DNA of 64,000 nt from Bacteroidales bacterium. GTDB lineage: Bacteria; Bacteroidota; Bacteroidia; Bacteroidales; UBA7960. A program made the translations under genes and the position numbers. The notes beneath the pieces are model-generated. The model searched no databases. It saw nothing but the letters and a program-made list of their open reading frames with translations, and had not been told where the DNA came from. The stretch spans positions 28,042-92,041 of the forward strand of contig SKRM01000030.1 in the NCBI GenBank assembly GCA_007118495.1, given 5' to 3'. Shown here in pieces: positions 35,968 to 46,800 of this stretch. The stretch's first letter is position 1. The number at the start of each line of letters is the position of its first letter.

Positions 35968-36954
35968 ATGACACAGATTAAGGCAGCCATCACAGCCGTT
36001 CACGGCCACTTACCTGATTATATTCTTACCAACCAGGAGTTGGAAAAAATGGTTGACACCACCGACGAGTGGATATCGACCCGTACAGGCATCAAGGAGA
36101 GAAGGATACTGAAAGGCAATGGGCTTGCCACTTCAGATATGGGCGCTGAAGCGGTAAAGGGGTTGCTGAAAAAGCGGGGGATTGATCCGGCTGAAGTGGA
36201 TATGCTGTTGTGTTCAACCGTGACACCTGATATGAAATTTCCTGCCACGGCCAATCTGATCAGTCACAAGACTGATATCAGAAATGCGTTTAGTTACGAT
36301 ATGAACGCCGCCTGTTCAGGATTTATCTACGCCTTGGTTACAGCTTCCAAGTACATAGAGTCAGGGCGGTACAAAAAAGTTGTTGTGATTGGGGCTGATA
36401 AAATGTCTTCAATTGTTGACTATACTGACCGTCAGACATGTGTCATATTCGGCGATGCCGCCTGTGCCGTGCTGCTTGAGCCTACTGAAGAAAACGGAAT
36501 AATCGACCATGAATTTGAAACAGATGGAGCCGGATATGTGCATTTACATATGAAAGCCGGAGGTTCTCTCAAACCCCCAACTTACGAGACCATTGATGCG
36601 CGTCAGCATTATGTCTATCAGGAAGGCCAGGCTGTTTTTAAATTTGCTGTGACCAAAATGGCTGGTGTTTCTGTTGATTTGATGCAGCGAAATAACCTCC
36701 GGGCCGAAGACCTGGCATGGGTGGTACCTCATCAGGCCAATTTGCGTATTATTGAAGCAACCGGGAAAAGAATGGGTGTTCCTGCTGACAAAGTCATGGT
36801 CAACATCCAGAAATACGGAAACACCACCAATGCCACCATCCCTTTATGTTTGTGGGATTATGAGAATCAGTTAAAAAAGGGAGATAATATAATATTGACT
36901 GCTTTTGGCGGTGGTTTTACCTGGGGTGCTGTCTGGCTAAAGTGGGCATATTAA
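35968..36954 (+). CDS. fabH: 3-oxoacyl-ACP synthase III
   Basis: A 328-residue condensing enzyme that starts fatty-acid chains from an acyl-CoA primer and malonyl-ACP. The catalytic triad is visible: C116 in [14 protein letters not shown]255 in [10 protein letters not shown]285 in [11 protein letters not shown]. The start [18 protein letters not shown] fits. Bacteroidota use branched primers, which this enzyme would accept, but selectivity is not visible. It ends 4 bases before the convergent dtd stop. Confidence 0.96.
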   Translation: MTQIKAAITAVHGHLPDYILTNQELEKMVDTTDEWISTRTGIKERRILKGNGLATSDMGAEAVKGLLKKRGIDPAEVDMLLCSTVTPDMKFPATANLISHKTDIRNAFSYDMNAACSGFIYALVTASKYIESGRYKKVVVIGADKMSSIVDYTDRQTCVIFGDAACAVLLEPTEENGIIDHEFETDGAGYVHLHMKAGGSLKPPTYETIDARQHYVYQEGQAVFKFAVTKMAGVSVDLMQRNNLRAEDLAWVVPHQANLRIIEATGKRMGVPADKVMVNIQKYGNTTNATIPLCLWDYENQLKKGDNIILTAFGGGFTWGAVWLKWAY

Positions 36955-36958
36955 CCCG

Positions 36959-37411
36959 CTATTCTCTGGCTTTTGAATCAATGATGATGGTAACCGGACC
37001 GTCATTGATCAGTGAAACCTTCATATAGGCTCCAAATTCTCCGGAGCAAACACGGCAACCGCTTTTTGATCCAAGTATGCTTATAAATTTTTCATAAAGG
37101 GGGATGGCCTTATCGGGGCCCGAAGCCTTTATATACGAAGGCCGGTTGCCTTTTTTTGTGCTGGCATGAAGTGTGAATTGGCTAATGACCATAATTTCGC
37201 CCTGAATATCCTGTACAGAAAGGTTCATCACACCCGCCTGGTCATTAAAGATGCGTAGCTTGGATATTTTTCCCGCCAGCCACTCTATGTCATTTTCATC
37301 ATCAGCATCTTCAATGCCTAGCAAAATCAGTAACCCTTGATCGATTTTAGCATATTCTTTTCCGTGAATATGAACCCCTGCTTTTTCTGTTTTCTGTACA
37401 ACTACCCGCAT
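36959..37411 (-). CDS. dtd: D-aminoacyl-tRNA deacylase
   Basis: A 150-residue enzyme that removes D-amino acids from tRNA. Motifs: MRVVVQKTEKAGVHI at the start, LLILLGIEDADDENDIEWLA, the catalytic region MVISQFTLHAS and the cross-subunit NDGPVTIIIDS (family G-cisP-V). It normally forms a dimer. It is the second gene of an operon with rsgA, 27 bases upstream, and is convergent with fabH. Confidence 0.96.
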   Translation of the reverse strand: MRVVVQKTEKAGVHIHGKEYAKIDQGLLILLGIEDADDENDIEWLAGKISKLRIFNDQAGVMNLSVQDIQGEIMVISQFTLHASTKKGNRPSYIKASGPDKAIPLYEKFISILGSKSGCRVCSGEFGAYMKVSLINDGPVTIIIDSKARE

Positions 37412-37438
37412 AAAATTTTGTTTTGTTATGATGCATCC

Positions 37439-38359
37439 TTATTTGCGCCTGTCCTCACCTATAAGCATGTTGAGATAATTGGCATACCTGCTCAAACTGA
37501 TACTCCCTTTTTCTACCTCATGTTTCACCATGCATCCTGGTTCGTTAAAGTGGGTGCAGTTATCGTAGTGACATTGGTTGAAGTACTTTCTCATTTCAGG
37601 GAAATAGTGACATAATTCCCAAGCCTCAAAGTCAACCAGACCAAATTCCTTAATGCCAGGTGTATCAATGATGGCTCCTCCCAAACCCAGATGAAACATT
37701 TCTGCAAATGTGGTGGTATGCTTTCCTTTTTGATGGGCTTTTGAAACCTCCTGTACCTTCAGATTGAGTCTTGGCTCAATGGCATTTATCAGGGCAGACT
37801 TTCCAACACCTGAGTGTCCTGACAACAGAGAGACTTTGTCTTGCAATAATGTTGAAAACTGATCAAGATTTTGCCTTTCAGTTGCCGATACATGTATGCA
37901 AGGGTAACCCGCTTTCTCATATATGTTTGTCAGTTCAGACAGGGCCTCCTGCCATTCCGTCTTTTGCAACAGGTCAATCTTGTTAAATACAATGCAAGCC
38001 GGAATACTATAAGCTTCACAAGTTGCCAGGAACCTGTCAATAAAACCGGTGGATGTCTTTGGCAAGCGAATCGTTGCGATGATGACCGCCTGGTCAAGGT
38101 TGGCTGCTATAACGTGGGTTTGCCTTGACAGTTTGGTGGCTTTGCGAATAATATAATTCTTTCTGTCAAGTATGTCTTCAATAACCCATTGTTCGCTGCC
38201 ACTGCTGCTTATCTGAACGTGATCACCAACGGCAACCGGATTGGTCGCCTTGGAGCCGCCGAGTTTGAGCTTTCCCCTTAGTCGACACTCAATGGTTTGA
38301 CCTTGTGGGGTTAAAACCTTATACCAGCTGCCCGTCGACTTAGTAACCACTCCTTTCAA
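37439..38359 (-). CDS. rsgA: Small-subunit ribosome biogenesis GTPase RsgA
   Basis: A 306-residue circularly permuted GTPase that assists late 30S maturation. N-terminal OB domain (MKGVVTKSTGSWYKV), then G4 FNKIDLL, G5 VSAT, G1 GHSGVGKSALINA, G3 DTPGIKEFG (permuted order), and a zinc knuckle CHYDNCTHFNEPGC. The start codon is TTG at 38359: no ATG gives the conserved KGxVxKSTGSWY beginning. dtd follows in the same operon. Divergent from gldA. Confidence 0.95.
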   Translation of the reverse strand: MKGVVTKSTGSWYKVLTPQGQTIECRLRGKLKLGGSKATNPVAVGDHVQISSSGSEQWVIEDILDRKNYIIRKATKLSRQTHVIAANLDQAVIIATIRLPKTSTGFIDRFLATCEAYSIPACIVFNKIDLLQKTEWQEALSELTNIYEKAGYPCIHVSATERQNLDQFSTLLQDKVSLLSGHSGVGKSALINAIEPRLNLKVQEVSKAHQKGKHTTTFAEMFHLGLGGAIIDTPGIKEFGLVDFEAWELCHYFPEMRKYFNQCHYDNCTHFNEPGCMVKHEVEKGSISLSRYANYLNMLIGEDRRK

Positions 38360-38432
38360 TGTTTCTGTATTTTACCTGTTCATGATCAGTTGTCTGTAAA
38401 ATTACTAATTTAGCGTCAATACACCGCTCAAC

Positions 38433-39341
38433 ATGACACTTAAGGTATCCAATGTAAGCAAACTTTACGGACTGCAAAAGGCCCTTGATGATATTTCATT
38501 CGAAGCAGCAAGTGGAGAGGTAGTTGCATTGCTGGGCCCTAACGGAGCCGGTAAGTCGACCATGATGCGCATTATTGCCTGCTATTTGACCCAAACAAGC
38601 GGACAGGTTACTGTTTGTGGTTTTGATGTTGCCAAAGAACCTGTTGAGGTAAAAAAACGGGTCGGATATTTGCCTGAAAACAACCCATTGTACCTTGATA
38701 TGTATGTCAGGGAATACCTTTTCTTTATTGCAGGCTTATACCGCCTTGGTTCAAATACCCGAAAGAAAGTAGAGCAAATGATTGAGCTTACCGGTCTGGC
38801 AGACGAGACAGGTAAAACCATCGGAAAGCTTTCTAAAGGATACAGGCAACGGGTTGGACTCGCTCAGGCACTGATGCATGATCCTGAAGTGCTTATCCTC
38901 GACGAGCCTACCTCGGGTCTTGACCCGAATCAGTTGACAGAGATCAGGCGCATTATCAGAGAAACCGGCAAAGAAAAAACGGTGATTCTTTCAACCCATA
39001 TTATGCAAGAAGTTGAGGCCATGTGTAACAGGGTTATGATCATAAGCAAGGGGAGAATCATGGCTGATGCACCCACCAGGGATATTCGCCTGATGAACAG
39101 GGCGAGCCGGATAATTCTGGCCGGATTTGATAAACCGGCAGACATTCAAGCTCTTAAATCTATTGGAGGCGTTTTGGATGTGGTGCCTGAAGGAAAAGAA
39201 GTGTATAGGATATTTGCACAATCTGAACGGGATATAAGACGTGACGTTTTTGAGTTTGCAGTCAGTCATGGGTTGGTATTGTTGTCAATGGAACAACAAG
39301 AAGGGTCGCTCGAAGACATTTTCAGGGAGATGACCATTTGA
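38433..39341 (+). CDS. gldA: ABC transporter ATPase, GldA-like gliding motility protein
   Basis: A 302-residue cytoplasmic ATPase. Walker A GPNGAGKSTMM, Q-loop GYLPENNPLY, signature LSKGYRQRVGLAQAL, Walker B LILDEPTSGLDPNQ and the switch histidine in ILSTHIMQEV are all intact. The C-terminal part (ASRIILAGFDKPADIQ, QEGSLEDIFREMTI) agrees with GldA, which with GldF and GldG is needed for gliding in flavobacteria. No gldF/gldG permease lies next to it, so a different ABC-2 partner is possible. The transcript would start near a weak TAATTTAG box at about 38410. Confidence 0.85.
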   Translation: MTLKVSNVSKLYGLQKALDDISFEAASGEVVALLGPNGAGKSTMMRIIACYLTQTSGQVTVCGFDVAKEPVEVKKRVGYLPENNPLYLDMYVREYLFFIAGLYRLGSNTRKKVEQMIELTGLADETGKTIGKLSKGYRQRVGLAQALMHDPEVLILDEPTSGLDPNQLTEIRRIIRETGKEKTVILSTHIMQEVEAMCNRVMIISKGRIMADAPTRDIRLMNRASRIILAGFDKPADIQALKSIGGVLDVVPEGKEVYRIFAQSERDIRRDVFEFAVSHGLVLLSMEQQEGSLEDIFREMTI

Positions 39342-39378
39342 ACGATTGGTGACAAATGCATATTTTACAATATTTCAT

Positions 39379-39386
39379 TAACTTTG
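39379..39386 (+). promoter_or_regulatory. -7 box TAACTTTG of metK
   Basis: Matches TAnnTTTG, 49 bases before the metK ATG. The leader shows no S-box or SAM riboswitch. Confidence 0.5.
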
Positions 39387-39435
39387 CCCGTCTTTTTGAC
39401 AATTCATAAAACACTAATTTAATCAAGTTATCATC

Positions 39436-40761
39436 ATGGGTTATTTGTTTACCTCTGAGTCTGTGTCCGAAGGACATCCCGACAAAATAGCTGACCAGAT
39501 ATCTGATGCCTTGCTGGATGAATTTCTCCGACAAGATCCCGAATCAAAGGTAGCGTGTGAAACAATGGTGACCACCGGATTGGTGGTATGTAGTGGTGAA
39601 GTGCGGACCAATGCCTGGGTAGACATACAACAGGTGGTCAGGCGGGTTTTATCAGACATTGGCTATACACGGTCAGAATATAAGTTTGAGGCCGAATCCT
39701 GTGGCGTAATCTCAACCATTCATGAGCAATCACCTGACATATTTCAAGGGGTTGTTCGCGGCAGGGAAGAAGATCAGGGAGCCGGTGACCAGGGTATGAT
39801 GTTTGGCTATGCTTCGCGTGAAACAGATGAATTCATGCCACTGGCCATTGACATGTCGCATATTTTATTGCAAGAGTTGGCCGCCATCAGAAAAGAAGCC
39901 GTGCATATGCGGTATCTGAGGCCTGACAGCAAATCGCAGGTAACCATTGAGTATGATGAAAATAACCAGCCCGTCAGAATAGATACAGTGGTGTTGAGTA
40001 CACAGCATGATGAATTTGTTTTGCCTGAAAACACATCGGCCGAAGCAAGAAAAAAAGCAGAAGATGCCATGCGGGAGCAAATAGAGTATGATGTGCAAAA
40101 ACACCTGATCCCCAGAGTGATCAAGGTGCTACCCCAGCGCCTGGGGTCATTATTTGCCAATGGATACAAGCTTCTGATCAATCCCACCGGAAAATTTGTC
40201 ATCGGAGGACCCCATGGTGATACCGGCCTTACTGGCAGGAAAATCATTGTCGACACTTACGGAGGTAAGGGTGCCCATGGTGGTGGTGCCTTTTCGGGAA
40301 AAGACTCAAGTAAGGTTGACCGTTCGGCCGCTTATGCTGCCCGGCACATTGCCAAGAATATGGTAGCTGCCGGCATTGCTGATGAAGTTTTGGTTCAGTT
40401 GGCTTACGCTATTGGGATGCCCGACCCGGTTGGTGTATATGTGAGTACCTTTGGAACGGCCCATGTGCCAATGACTGATGGGGATATTGCTGCCAAAATA
40501 GGCGAAATATGCAAACTCCGGCCCTACGATATTGTGAAAAAATTCGGTCTGAAAAATCCGATTTTCGAGCGTACTGCCAGCTATGGCCACTTTGGCCGAA
40601 CGCCGGTAAAAGAAGAAGTTCAGGTTGCATACCATGATGATTCAACTGTCGAACGCTCAGTGAATGGCGAGATCTGCTATTTTAAAGAAGTAGAATTCTT
40701 TGCCTGGGAGAAGCTTGATTGTGTCGAAGAATTTAGAAAAGCCTTTAACCTTCAGACGTAG
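39436..40761 (+). CDS. metK: S-adenosylmethionine synthase
   Basis: A 441-residue enzyme making SAM from methionine and ATP. Motifs: [20 protein letters not shown] at the start, [51 protein letters not shown] and the C-terminal [19 protein letters not shown]. The length exceeds the E. coli form (384) because of an insert near residues 150-200, which is common in Bacteroidota. The stop overlaps nadD by 10 bp on the other strand. Confidence 0.97.
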   Translation: MGYLFTSESVSEGHPDKIADQISDALLDEFLRQDPESKVACETMVTTGLVVCSGEVRTNAWVDIQQVVRRVLSDIGYTRSEYKFEAESCGVISTIHEQSPDIFQGVVRGREEDQGAGDQGMMFGYASRETDEFMPLAIDMSHILLQELAAIRKEAVHMRYLRPDSKSQVTIEYDENNQPVRIDTVVLSTQHDEFVLPENTSAEARKKAEDAMREQIEYDVQKHLIPRVIKVLPQRLGSLFANGYKLLINPTGKFVIGGPHGDTGLTGRKIIVDTYGGKGAHGGGAFSGKDSSKVDRSAAYAARHIAKNMVAAGIADEVLVQLAYAIGMPDPVGVYVSTFGTAHVPMTDGDIAAKIGEICKLRPYDIVKKFGLKNPIFERTASYGHFGRTPVKEEVQVAYHDDSTVERSVNGEICYFKEVEFFAWEKLDCVEEFRKAFNLQT

Positions 40762-41336
40762 TAGCCCCCGCTTTTTATTTGCCTGAAAACTTTATCCGGA
40801 ACTACATACCTCAGATCTTTGCCTTCTGCGAAAGCCTTTCTGATCATCGTAGATGAAATCTCGAAACGGGGAGCATGAATTTTTCTGACCTTGGGGTGGT
40901 CTAAAAATGGGGATGATGTCTTTTCACCCCTGGGGTAAACATATATGCTCACCTTTTCAAGAATATCCTGGTAGTCTTTCCATTTATCAAAATCGTTCAG
41001 GTTGTCTTCACCCATTAACAAGACAAAGTTTCTGTCCGGGAAATCTATTGCCAATTTACCCAGGGTATTGATTGTATATGAGGGGATAGGTAAATGCAGC
41101 TCAGTTTCACACAGTTTAAAAGCGGGATTGTCCTCAATGGCCAATTTGAGTAAATGTTTTCGCTTTTCCTGGTCCAGAATCTGTTCCTTATCCTTAAAGG
41201 GATTGAGTGGTGAAAGCACAAACCATACTTCTTTTATGTCGGTGAACTGCACAAAGTGGCTGGCAATGATAAGATGGGCTGTGTGAACCGGATTAAATGA
41301 TCCGAACATAAGACCTGTCAGCTTGTGTTGATCCAT
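40752..41336 (-). CDS. nadD: Nicotinate-nucleotide adenylyltransferase
   Basis: A 194-residue NAD biosynthesis enzyme (NaMN + ATP to NaAD). It has the nucleotidyl-transfer motif [17 protein letters not shown] and the C-terminal [10 protein letters not shown] with [12 protein letters not shown] use the ATG at 41336 (MDQHKLTG), which lies 10 bases after the gmk stop; the frame from 41366 would overlap gmk. It is the last gene of the yicC-gmk-nadD operon and overlaps metK tail-to-tail. Confidence 0.95.
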   Translation of the reverse strand: MDQHKLTGLMFGSFNPVHTAHLIIASHFVQFTDIKEVWFVLSPLNPFKDKEQILDQEKRKHLLKLAIEDNPAFKLCETELHLPIPSYTINTLGKLAIDFPDRNFVLLMGEDNLNDFDKWKDYQDILEKVSIYVYPRGEKTSSPFLDHPKVRKIHAPRFEISSTMIRKAFAEGKDLRYVVPDKVFRQIKSGGYYV

Positions 41337-41346
41337 GACCGAAAGC

Positions 41347-41913
41347 TTATTTGATGAGAAATGCACTGATTAGTTTTACTGTTTCACCAATGGCCTTTTC
41401 CAAATCATCGTTAATGATTACCAAATCAAATTGTTCAGCAAATGATAATTCATGGGCTGCTTTGCCAAGCCTGCGCTGGAGGCTGGCTTCTGTTTCTGTT
41501 TGGCGTTTCACCAATCGGTCCCTGAGTTCTTCAAGTGATGGAGGCTGAATGAATATAGCCAATGAATTTTGTGGAAACTGATTTTTAAGATTCAATCCAC
41601 CCGCCACATCCACATCAAATACAACATGCTTTCCCGATTGCCATATTCTTTCAACCTCTTTGCGCAGGGTTCCATAATAACTGCCCGGATACACTTCTTC
41701 CCACTCAAGAAAGGCGTCTTGGTTGATCTTGTTTTTGAATTCTTCTGTTGAGAGGAAATAGTAATCTTTCCCGTGCTTTTCTCCTGGCCTCATCGGTCTG
41801 CTGCAAGCTGAAATGGAAAAGGTAAGTTGTGGCATTTGGCGCAATATTCCCCTGACAATACTTGTCTTGCCCGATCCTGAAGGTGCAGATACGATTATGA
41901 GTTTTCCGTGCAT
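41347..41913 (-). CDS. gmk: Guanylate kinase
   Basis: A 188-residue kinase (GMP to GDP). P-loop IVSAPSGSGKTSIVRG, GMP-binding ISACSRPMRPGEKHGKDYYF, then YYGTLRKEVE, VVFDVDVAGG and RLGKAAHELSF. Length and motifs are normal. It starts one base after the yicC stop, so the genes are translationally linked, as in many bacteria. Confidence 0.97.
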   Translation of the reverse strand: MHGKLIIVSAPSGSGKTSIVRGILRQMPQLTFSISACSRPMRPGEKHGKDYYFLSTEEFKNKINQDAFLEWEEVYPGSYYGTLRKEVERIWQSGKHVVFDVDVAGGLNLKNQFPQNSLAIFIQPPSLEELRDRLVKRQTETEASLQRRLGKAAHELSFAEQFDLVIINDDLEKAIGETVKLISAFLIK

Positions 41914-41914
41914 G

Positions 41915-42790
41915 CTATAAAATATTCATTAGTTGTTCTTTTATTTTTTCAAGGTCGTCTTTCATGCGGATCACAATGATTTGTATGTCTGCATCATTGG
42001 CTTTGCTACCTATTGTATTGATCTCCCTCCCGATTTCCTGTGCAATAAAGCCCAGCTTTTTTCCGGGAGGATCAGCATCATCCATGGTTTCGGCAAAATA
42101 TGATAAATGCTTATCAAGCCTGACCATTTCTTCGGTAATGTCAAGTTTCTCCAGATAGTAGATCATTTCCTGTTCAAATCGATTCGTGTCGGGTGAAGAG
42201 GCTTCGCTGATTTCTTCCAACCCCCGAAGTATTTTATCCTTTATGGCCGCTGCTCTTTTACCCAAAAGGGGTCTGATCTGCTCCAGCAAGCCCGATAGCA
42301 ATCCTATGCGTTGACTGATTTCATCTGCGAGGTGTGCGCCCTCTGACTGCCTGAACGCATCTGTTTCTTCCAATGCCACCTCCACCGACTTCATCAGGGT
42401 AGTCCAATCATCTTCACTGGGAACATGCTGGGGTAGCCTGAGCACATCAGGCAGGCGTAATATGTTGGCTATTAAATCATCAGGAACAGAACTGCCCATT
42501 TTGAGGGCAAAAGCCGATAACTCAATGTAATATGCCTCCATGAGCGGTTTGTTGAGTGTGGCCATGACGTTGCCTTCCTGGTTTTCAATATTGATGGTAA
42601 GTTCCACTTTTCCGCGGATTAGTGTCTGGGTTATCCTGGAGCGAAGAGATTGTTCTCTTTCCTTGAGGGCCGAGGGTATTTTGAGGTTGATATCAAGAGA
42701 TTTGCTGTTGAGGGTTTTGACTTCAATGGTGGCATTTCCTGTGGATAGCTGGCATACAGCCTTTCCGTAGCCTGTCATAGATCTGATCAT
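41915..42790 (-). CDS. yicC: YicC-family endoribonuclease
   Basis: A 291-residue cytoplasmic protein. It begins IRSMTGYGKA, then VEVKTLNSKSLDINLKIPS-like sequence (EVKTLNSKSLDINLKIP), and ends with DKHLSYFAETM, GKKLGFIAQEIGREINTIGS and KDDLEKIKEQLMNIL, which are the hallmarks of the family now recognised as RNases. ATG 42790 fits the usual IxSMTGYG start; the frame is open to 42829. The -7 box TATATTTG at 42811-42804 implies a leader of only about 7 bases. Confidence 0.92.
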   Translation of the reverse strand: MIRSMTGYGKAVCQLSTGNATIEVKTLNSKSLDINLKIPSALKEREQSLRSRITQTLIRGKVELTINIENQEGNVMATLNKPLMEAYYIELSAFALKMGSSVPDDLIANILRLPDVLRLPQHVPSEDDWTTLMKSVEVALEETDAFRQSEGAHLADEISQRIGLLSGLLEQIRPLLGKRAAAIKDKILRGLEEISEASSPDTNRFEQEMIYYLEKLDITEEMVRLDKHLSYFAETMDDADPPGKKLGFIAQEIGREINTIGSKANDADIQIIVIRMKDDLEKIKEQLMNIL

Positions 42791-42803
42791 GGGTTTTTTT
42801 TTA

Positions 42804-42811
42804 CAAATATA
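42804..42811 (-). promoter_or_regulatory. -7 box TATATTTG of yicC-gmk-nadD
   Basis: Matches TAnnTTTG; the last base lies 14 positions before the yicC ATG, so the leader would be very short. Confidence 0.5.
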
Positions 42812-42839
42812 AGCATTGCCTGTCAGCACATATCACATC

Positions 42840-42858
42840 TCCGGTCATTTCGACCGGA
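42840..42858. promoter_or_regulatory. Inverted repeat between divergent genes, possible operator
   Basis: TCCGGTC and GACCGGA form a perfect 7-bp inverted repeat with a 5-base centre (ATTTC), 7 bases before the -7 box of the + strand gene and about 30 upstream of that of yicC. The position fits an operator for one or both promoters, but it could be a chance hairpin. Confidence 0.3.
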
Positions 42859-42864
42859 AATCCT

Positions 42865-42872
42865 TATTTTTG
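42865..42872 (+). promoter_or_regulatory. -7 box TATTTTTG next to the PorT-like gene
   Basis: Matches TAnnTTTG and ends four bases before ATG 42877, implying a leaderless message. Confidence 0.45.
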
Positions 42873-42876
42873 AACC

Positions 42877-43629
42877 ATGGTTTATGGCGTACTCAGTGTC
42901 GTGTGTTTTTGTTGTGTGATATTTTTAAGTCATACAACAGAACTTGCAGCCCAACGATTTGAAGGTGGACTCAATACAGGCGTCACTGCAACTGAGGTGT
43001 CGGGTGATAAGGCGGGTGGCCCTGACAAGTTGGGCTGGTATGCAGGGGCTTTTGTTAACTATCCCACTGGTTTGCATTCAAGATTGCAACTGGAGATCAT
43101 GTATATCCAAAAGGGAAGCCGGGTATTTAAGGACCCTGTGGTTGAAAATCTGCGACATTTACAAGCCGGCGACCTTGCTGTGTTTGCCCGGCTGAGGGAT
43201 ATGCCGCCTGATAACGATTACAGAGATTACAGACTTCAGCTGCATTATTTGGAGGTACCGGTCTTGTTTCAGTTAGATCTTGTTTCAGTCATCAGCCTCC
43301 CATATGCTAATCGGTTGACAACTGAAATTGGTCTCTCGGCATCAAGAATAGTTGGACACTACGAAGAAGAAATGGGAAAAGATATTACTTCCATTACCGC
43401 TGAATTAAAACCCTTTCGCAAGGCAGAACTTAATGTGTTAATAGGTCTGTACTATCCCATTGGCGATTCCTTCTCCTTTCACCTGCGCTTTTCACAGGGG
43501 GTTACCCCTTTTCGTCCCCACCTGGGGGGTGCAAAAACCTGGTATAACAAAGGCCAATATAACACGGCCTGGTCTTTTGGTCTGTCCTGGTACTTATTGA
43601 CAGATAATAGATTGTTAATTTCTCGTTGA
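42877..43629 (+). CDS. PorT-family outer-membrane beta-barrel protein
   Basis: A 250-residue protein with a signal peptide (VLSVVCFCCVIFLSH, cleavage near ELAAQ) and the barrel pattern of the PorT family: RFEGGLNTGVTATEVSGD, GWYAGAFVNYP, RLQLEIMYIQKGSR, YRLQLHYLEVPVLFQ, GLSASRIVGHYEEE and a final WSFGLSWYLLTDNRLLISR. The conserved YLEVP strand is present. PorT itself belongs to the T9SS, but the family is broad and I do not claim that role. It is divergent from yicC. Confidence 0.8.
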   Translation: MVYGVLSVVCFCCVIFLSHTTELAAQRFEGGLNTGVTATEVSGDKAGGPDKLGWYAGAFVNYPTGLHSRLQLEIMYIQKGSRVFKDPVVENLRHLQAGDLAVFARLRDMPPDNDYRDYRLQLHYLEVPVLFQLDLVSVISLPYANRLTTEIGLSASRIVGHYEEEMGKDITSITAELKPFRKAELNVLIGLYYPIGDSFSFHLRFSQGVTPFRPHLGGAKTWYNKGQYNTAWSFGLSWYLLTDNRLLISR

Positions 43630-43707
43630 AAACTTTTTAAAAAACCGGATTCCTTCAAAAGGAAAATCGTGTATTTTTAATTTAATAATCCAGGGCGGCA
43701 TGCACAT

Positions 43708-43715
43708 TAAATTTG
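43708..43715 (+). promoter_or_regulatory. -7 box TAAATTTG, distal, upstream of the Oar-like receptor
   Basis: Matches TAnnTTTG, 122 bases before the ATG at 43838. A second box follows at 43771, so the gene may have two promoters. Confidence 0.35.
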
Positions 43716-43770
43716 TGTTAATTAAAGCCATGTTTGATCATTCGAATGGTCATTATTTTTTAAAATGGAT

Positions 43771-43778
43771 TAAATTTG
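43771..43778 (+). promoter_or_regulatory. -7 box TAAATTTG, proximal, upstream of the Oar-like receptor
   Basis: Matches TAnnTTTG, 59 bases before the ATG, followed by GCGCGACAAAATTGCAAC. Probable main promoter. Confidence 0.45.
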
Positions 43779-43837
43779 CGCGACAAAATTGCAACAACTA
43801 ATTTTTATCCCAATTCATTTACCAAACCAAAAACACA

Positions 43838-46800
43838 ATGAGAAACCTTAGTATCTTGATGAGTGCGCTGGCTGCATTTCTCCTGTTCACCGGGTCGAAT
43901 GCAGTTTTTGCACAGGGGGTTACCACTTCTTCAATCGAGGGGATGGTAGTAACCTATGACAACCTGCCTCTTCCCAATGCGAACATTGTGGCAGTGCACC
44001 AGCCTTCGGGAACCCGTTACGGAACCATTTCCCGCAGCGACGGCCGGTTTAACCTGCCCAACCTTCGGACAGGAGGCCCTTATGAAATCACCGTAACACA
44101 TGTCGGATTTGAAAACGATGTAATTGGTGATGTCATCCTTGCCCTGGGTGAGACCCGTAATCTGACCTTCTTTATGCTTGAAGTCGGTATGGCCCTTGAA
44201 GAAGTGGTCATTACCGGAAGATTTGACAGGGTATTTGATGCGGGTCGTACCGGTGCAACAACCAACATCGGCTCTGAGACCATCAACATGATGCCAACCA
44301 TCTCACGCAACGTGAATGATTTTACCAGGCTGAACCCCCAGAGTAACGGAGCCAGCTTTGCCGGAAGAGATAACCGTTTCAACAATTACACCATTGATGG
44401 AAACGTTTACAATAACAACTTTGGTTTGGGTAGTGGTCAGTTTGCAGGCACCAATCCCATCAGTGTTGAGGCCATTGAAGAGATACAGGTGAATATTGCA
44501 CCCTATGATGTGCGCTCTGGTGGTTTTACCGGTGCCAATGTGAATGCAATTACCAAAAGTGGTACCAACATGTTCCGTGCCTCATCCTATGCTTTTTACC
44601 GTGATGAGCGTTTTATCGGTGACCAGATAGGTGACGTTGAACTCAGTGTGGCTGAAGCTTTCACCAGAATAGTCGGAGCCAGTGTTGGTGGACCGATAAT
44701 CCGGGACAGGTTATTCTTCTTTGTTTCTGTTGAGCAGGAGGAGGCATCAAACCCCGGTGACCAGCGTTTGGCAACCCGTCCGGGTCTGCCACCAGATGGA
44801 CTTAACGTTACACGTGTTGAGGCTAACCGGCTGGATTTTGTCCGTGAACAGATGAAGTCTATTTATGGTTACGAAACCGGCCCTTACGAGAATTATGATT
44901 TTGGAAATGAGGGCCTGCGTCTGAACTTCAGGCTTGATTTCAATATCAATCCCAACCACAGACTGGCCGTACGCCTTAACCATTATGATGCTTTCAGAGA
45001 CGTGACTATTAACGGAAACAGTGTCCGAAACGTCACACGTTATACCAATACCAACCGTTTTGGCAATGATGCACTCACTTTCCGTAACGCCAATTATTCA
45101 GTTGATAACACGGTTACATCATTTGTGGCTGAATTGAACTCAGTATTGGGCAACCGTTTTGCCAACAGTCTGAACATTGGCTACACCTCGCTTACCGATC
45201 CCAAGCGCGGAGTGCCCGGCGGGCAAGTGTTCCCCTTTATAGAAGTATTGGAATGGGATGGTGAAGCACCCCCAGCTGCCAGTCTTGGAACACCCAGGTA
45301 TTATTTTGCTATGGGTAATGAATTGTTTACAGTAGGTAACCTGCTGGCCAATGATGTCTTCAACATCACCAATAACTTCTCCATGTTTTTTGGCCGCAAT
45401 ACCATAACTGCCGGATTCAACTTTGAGCATCAGTCATTTGAAAATGCATTTAACCCCAACGCCCACACCTTCTATCGCTTCAATTCATACCAGAATTTTC
45501 TGGATGTTGTGATTAACAGGCTGCCCGATGCACGTCCTGATGGCTTCGCCATGAGTTTCTCCTATGCGGGGCCAGATGATCTGCCCATGGATGAGACTGC
45601 TTTTGCCCAGGTTGGGTTCTATATCCAGAATAAGTACCAGGTAAATCCTGATCTGGTATTCACAGCTGGGTTGAGGGTTGATGTACCTTTCTTCCCCATT
45701 GACTTGCCCAGCAACCCAAGGCTTGATGCCATGGATGTTCGCTTCACCCACCCGCAAACAGGTGCCGTAATTAAGGCCGATGTGAGCACACTTCCCAGTG
45801 GCAAACCATTGTATTCTCCCAGGTTGGCGTTCAATTACGACGTTTTTGGTGACATGACCCTGCAACTTCGTGGTGGTACCGGGCTTTTCAGTGGTCGTAT
45901 TCCCTTTGTGTGGATTTCAAACCAGGTCAGTGCCAATGGTGTAACACGTGGATTTGACGGATGGGATCGTTACAGACTTGTCGGTGGAGAATGGGTCGAG
46001 AATGTATGGGGACAGGGAGGTCGTCCGGCGTGGAATGGTTTCCAGGCTGATCCCAGCTATTATAAGCCAGACCCGTCTCAGCTTGAGGCACAATTATCCA
46101 GAGACATCAACCTGACTGATCTCGATTTCAGTTTTCCACAGGTATGGCGTACCAACCTGGCGGCCGACTATCGCTTGCCCAATGGCATAATTGCTACCCT
46201 TGAAGGAATCTATTCAAAAGACTATAACAGCCCATTGGCCATGAACATTAACCTGGCAAGCCCCGCAGGCTATTTCAGTGGTGCAGATCCAAGACCATAC
46301 TTTACTTCATACACAAAGAATGCCTCTTTCAATGAAGTCATGTTATTGTCAAACACCAACCAGGGCCATTATGCTTCTATTACTGCCCAGCTGCAGAAAG
46401 ATTTTGAAAACGGAATCTATGCAAGCATAGCCTATACACGTAGTGTAAGCCGCGATTATGGTTTGATCGGTGGTTCGCAGGCCGCTTCATTGTGGCCACA
46501 GGTTGTTGCACAGGACAGAAACAATCCTGAAATGGGCTACAGCCGGTTTGACCAGCCCAACCGAATCGTCAGCTACGTTTCATACAATACAAGTGAGATA
46601 ACCAAGCGTTTCCCCACAACCATTTCAGTATTTTATTCAGGTGGAGAAGCCGGTCGGTTCAGCTATGTATATGCCGGTAACTTTGGAGACAGATCACAGC
46701 GTCTAATGTTTATTCCTGAGAAACCATCAGATGTGATGTTCCTTCCTGTAACAATTGCAGGCAGAGAGTACAGTGCTGCAGAACAGTGGACCATTCTGAA

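Noticed and set aside
39387..39435. SAM riboswitch in the metK leader
   Set aside because: The leader is short, A/T rich and lacks the conserved SAM aptamer bases.
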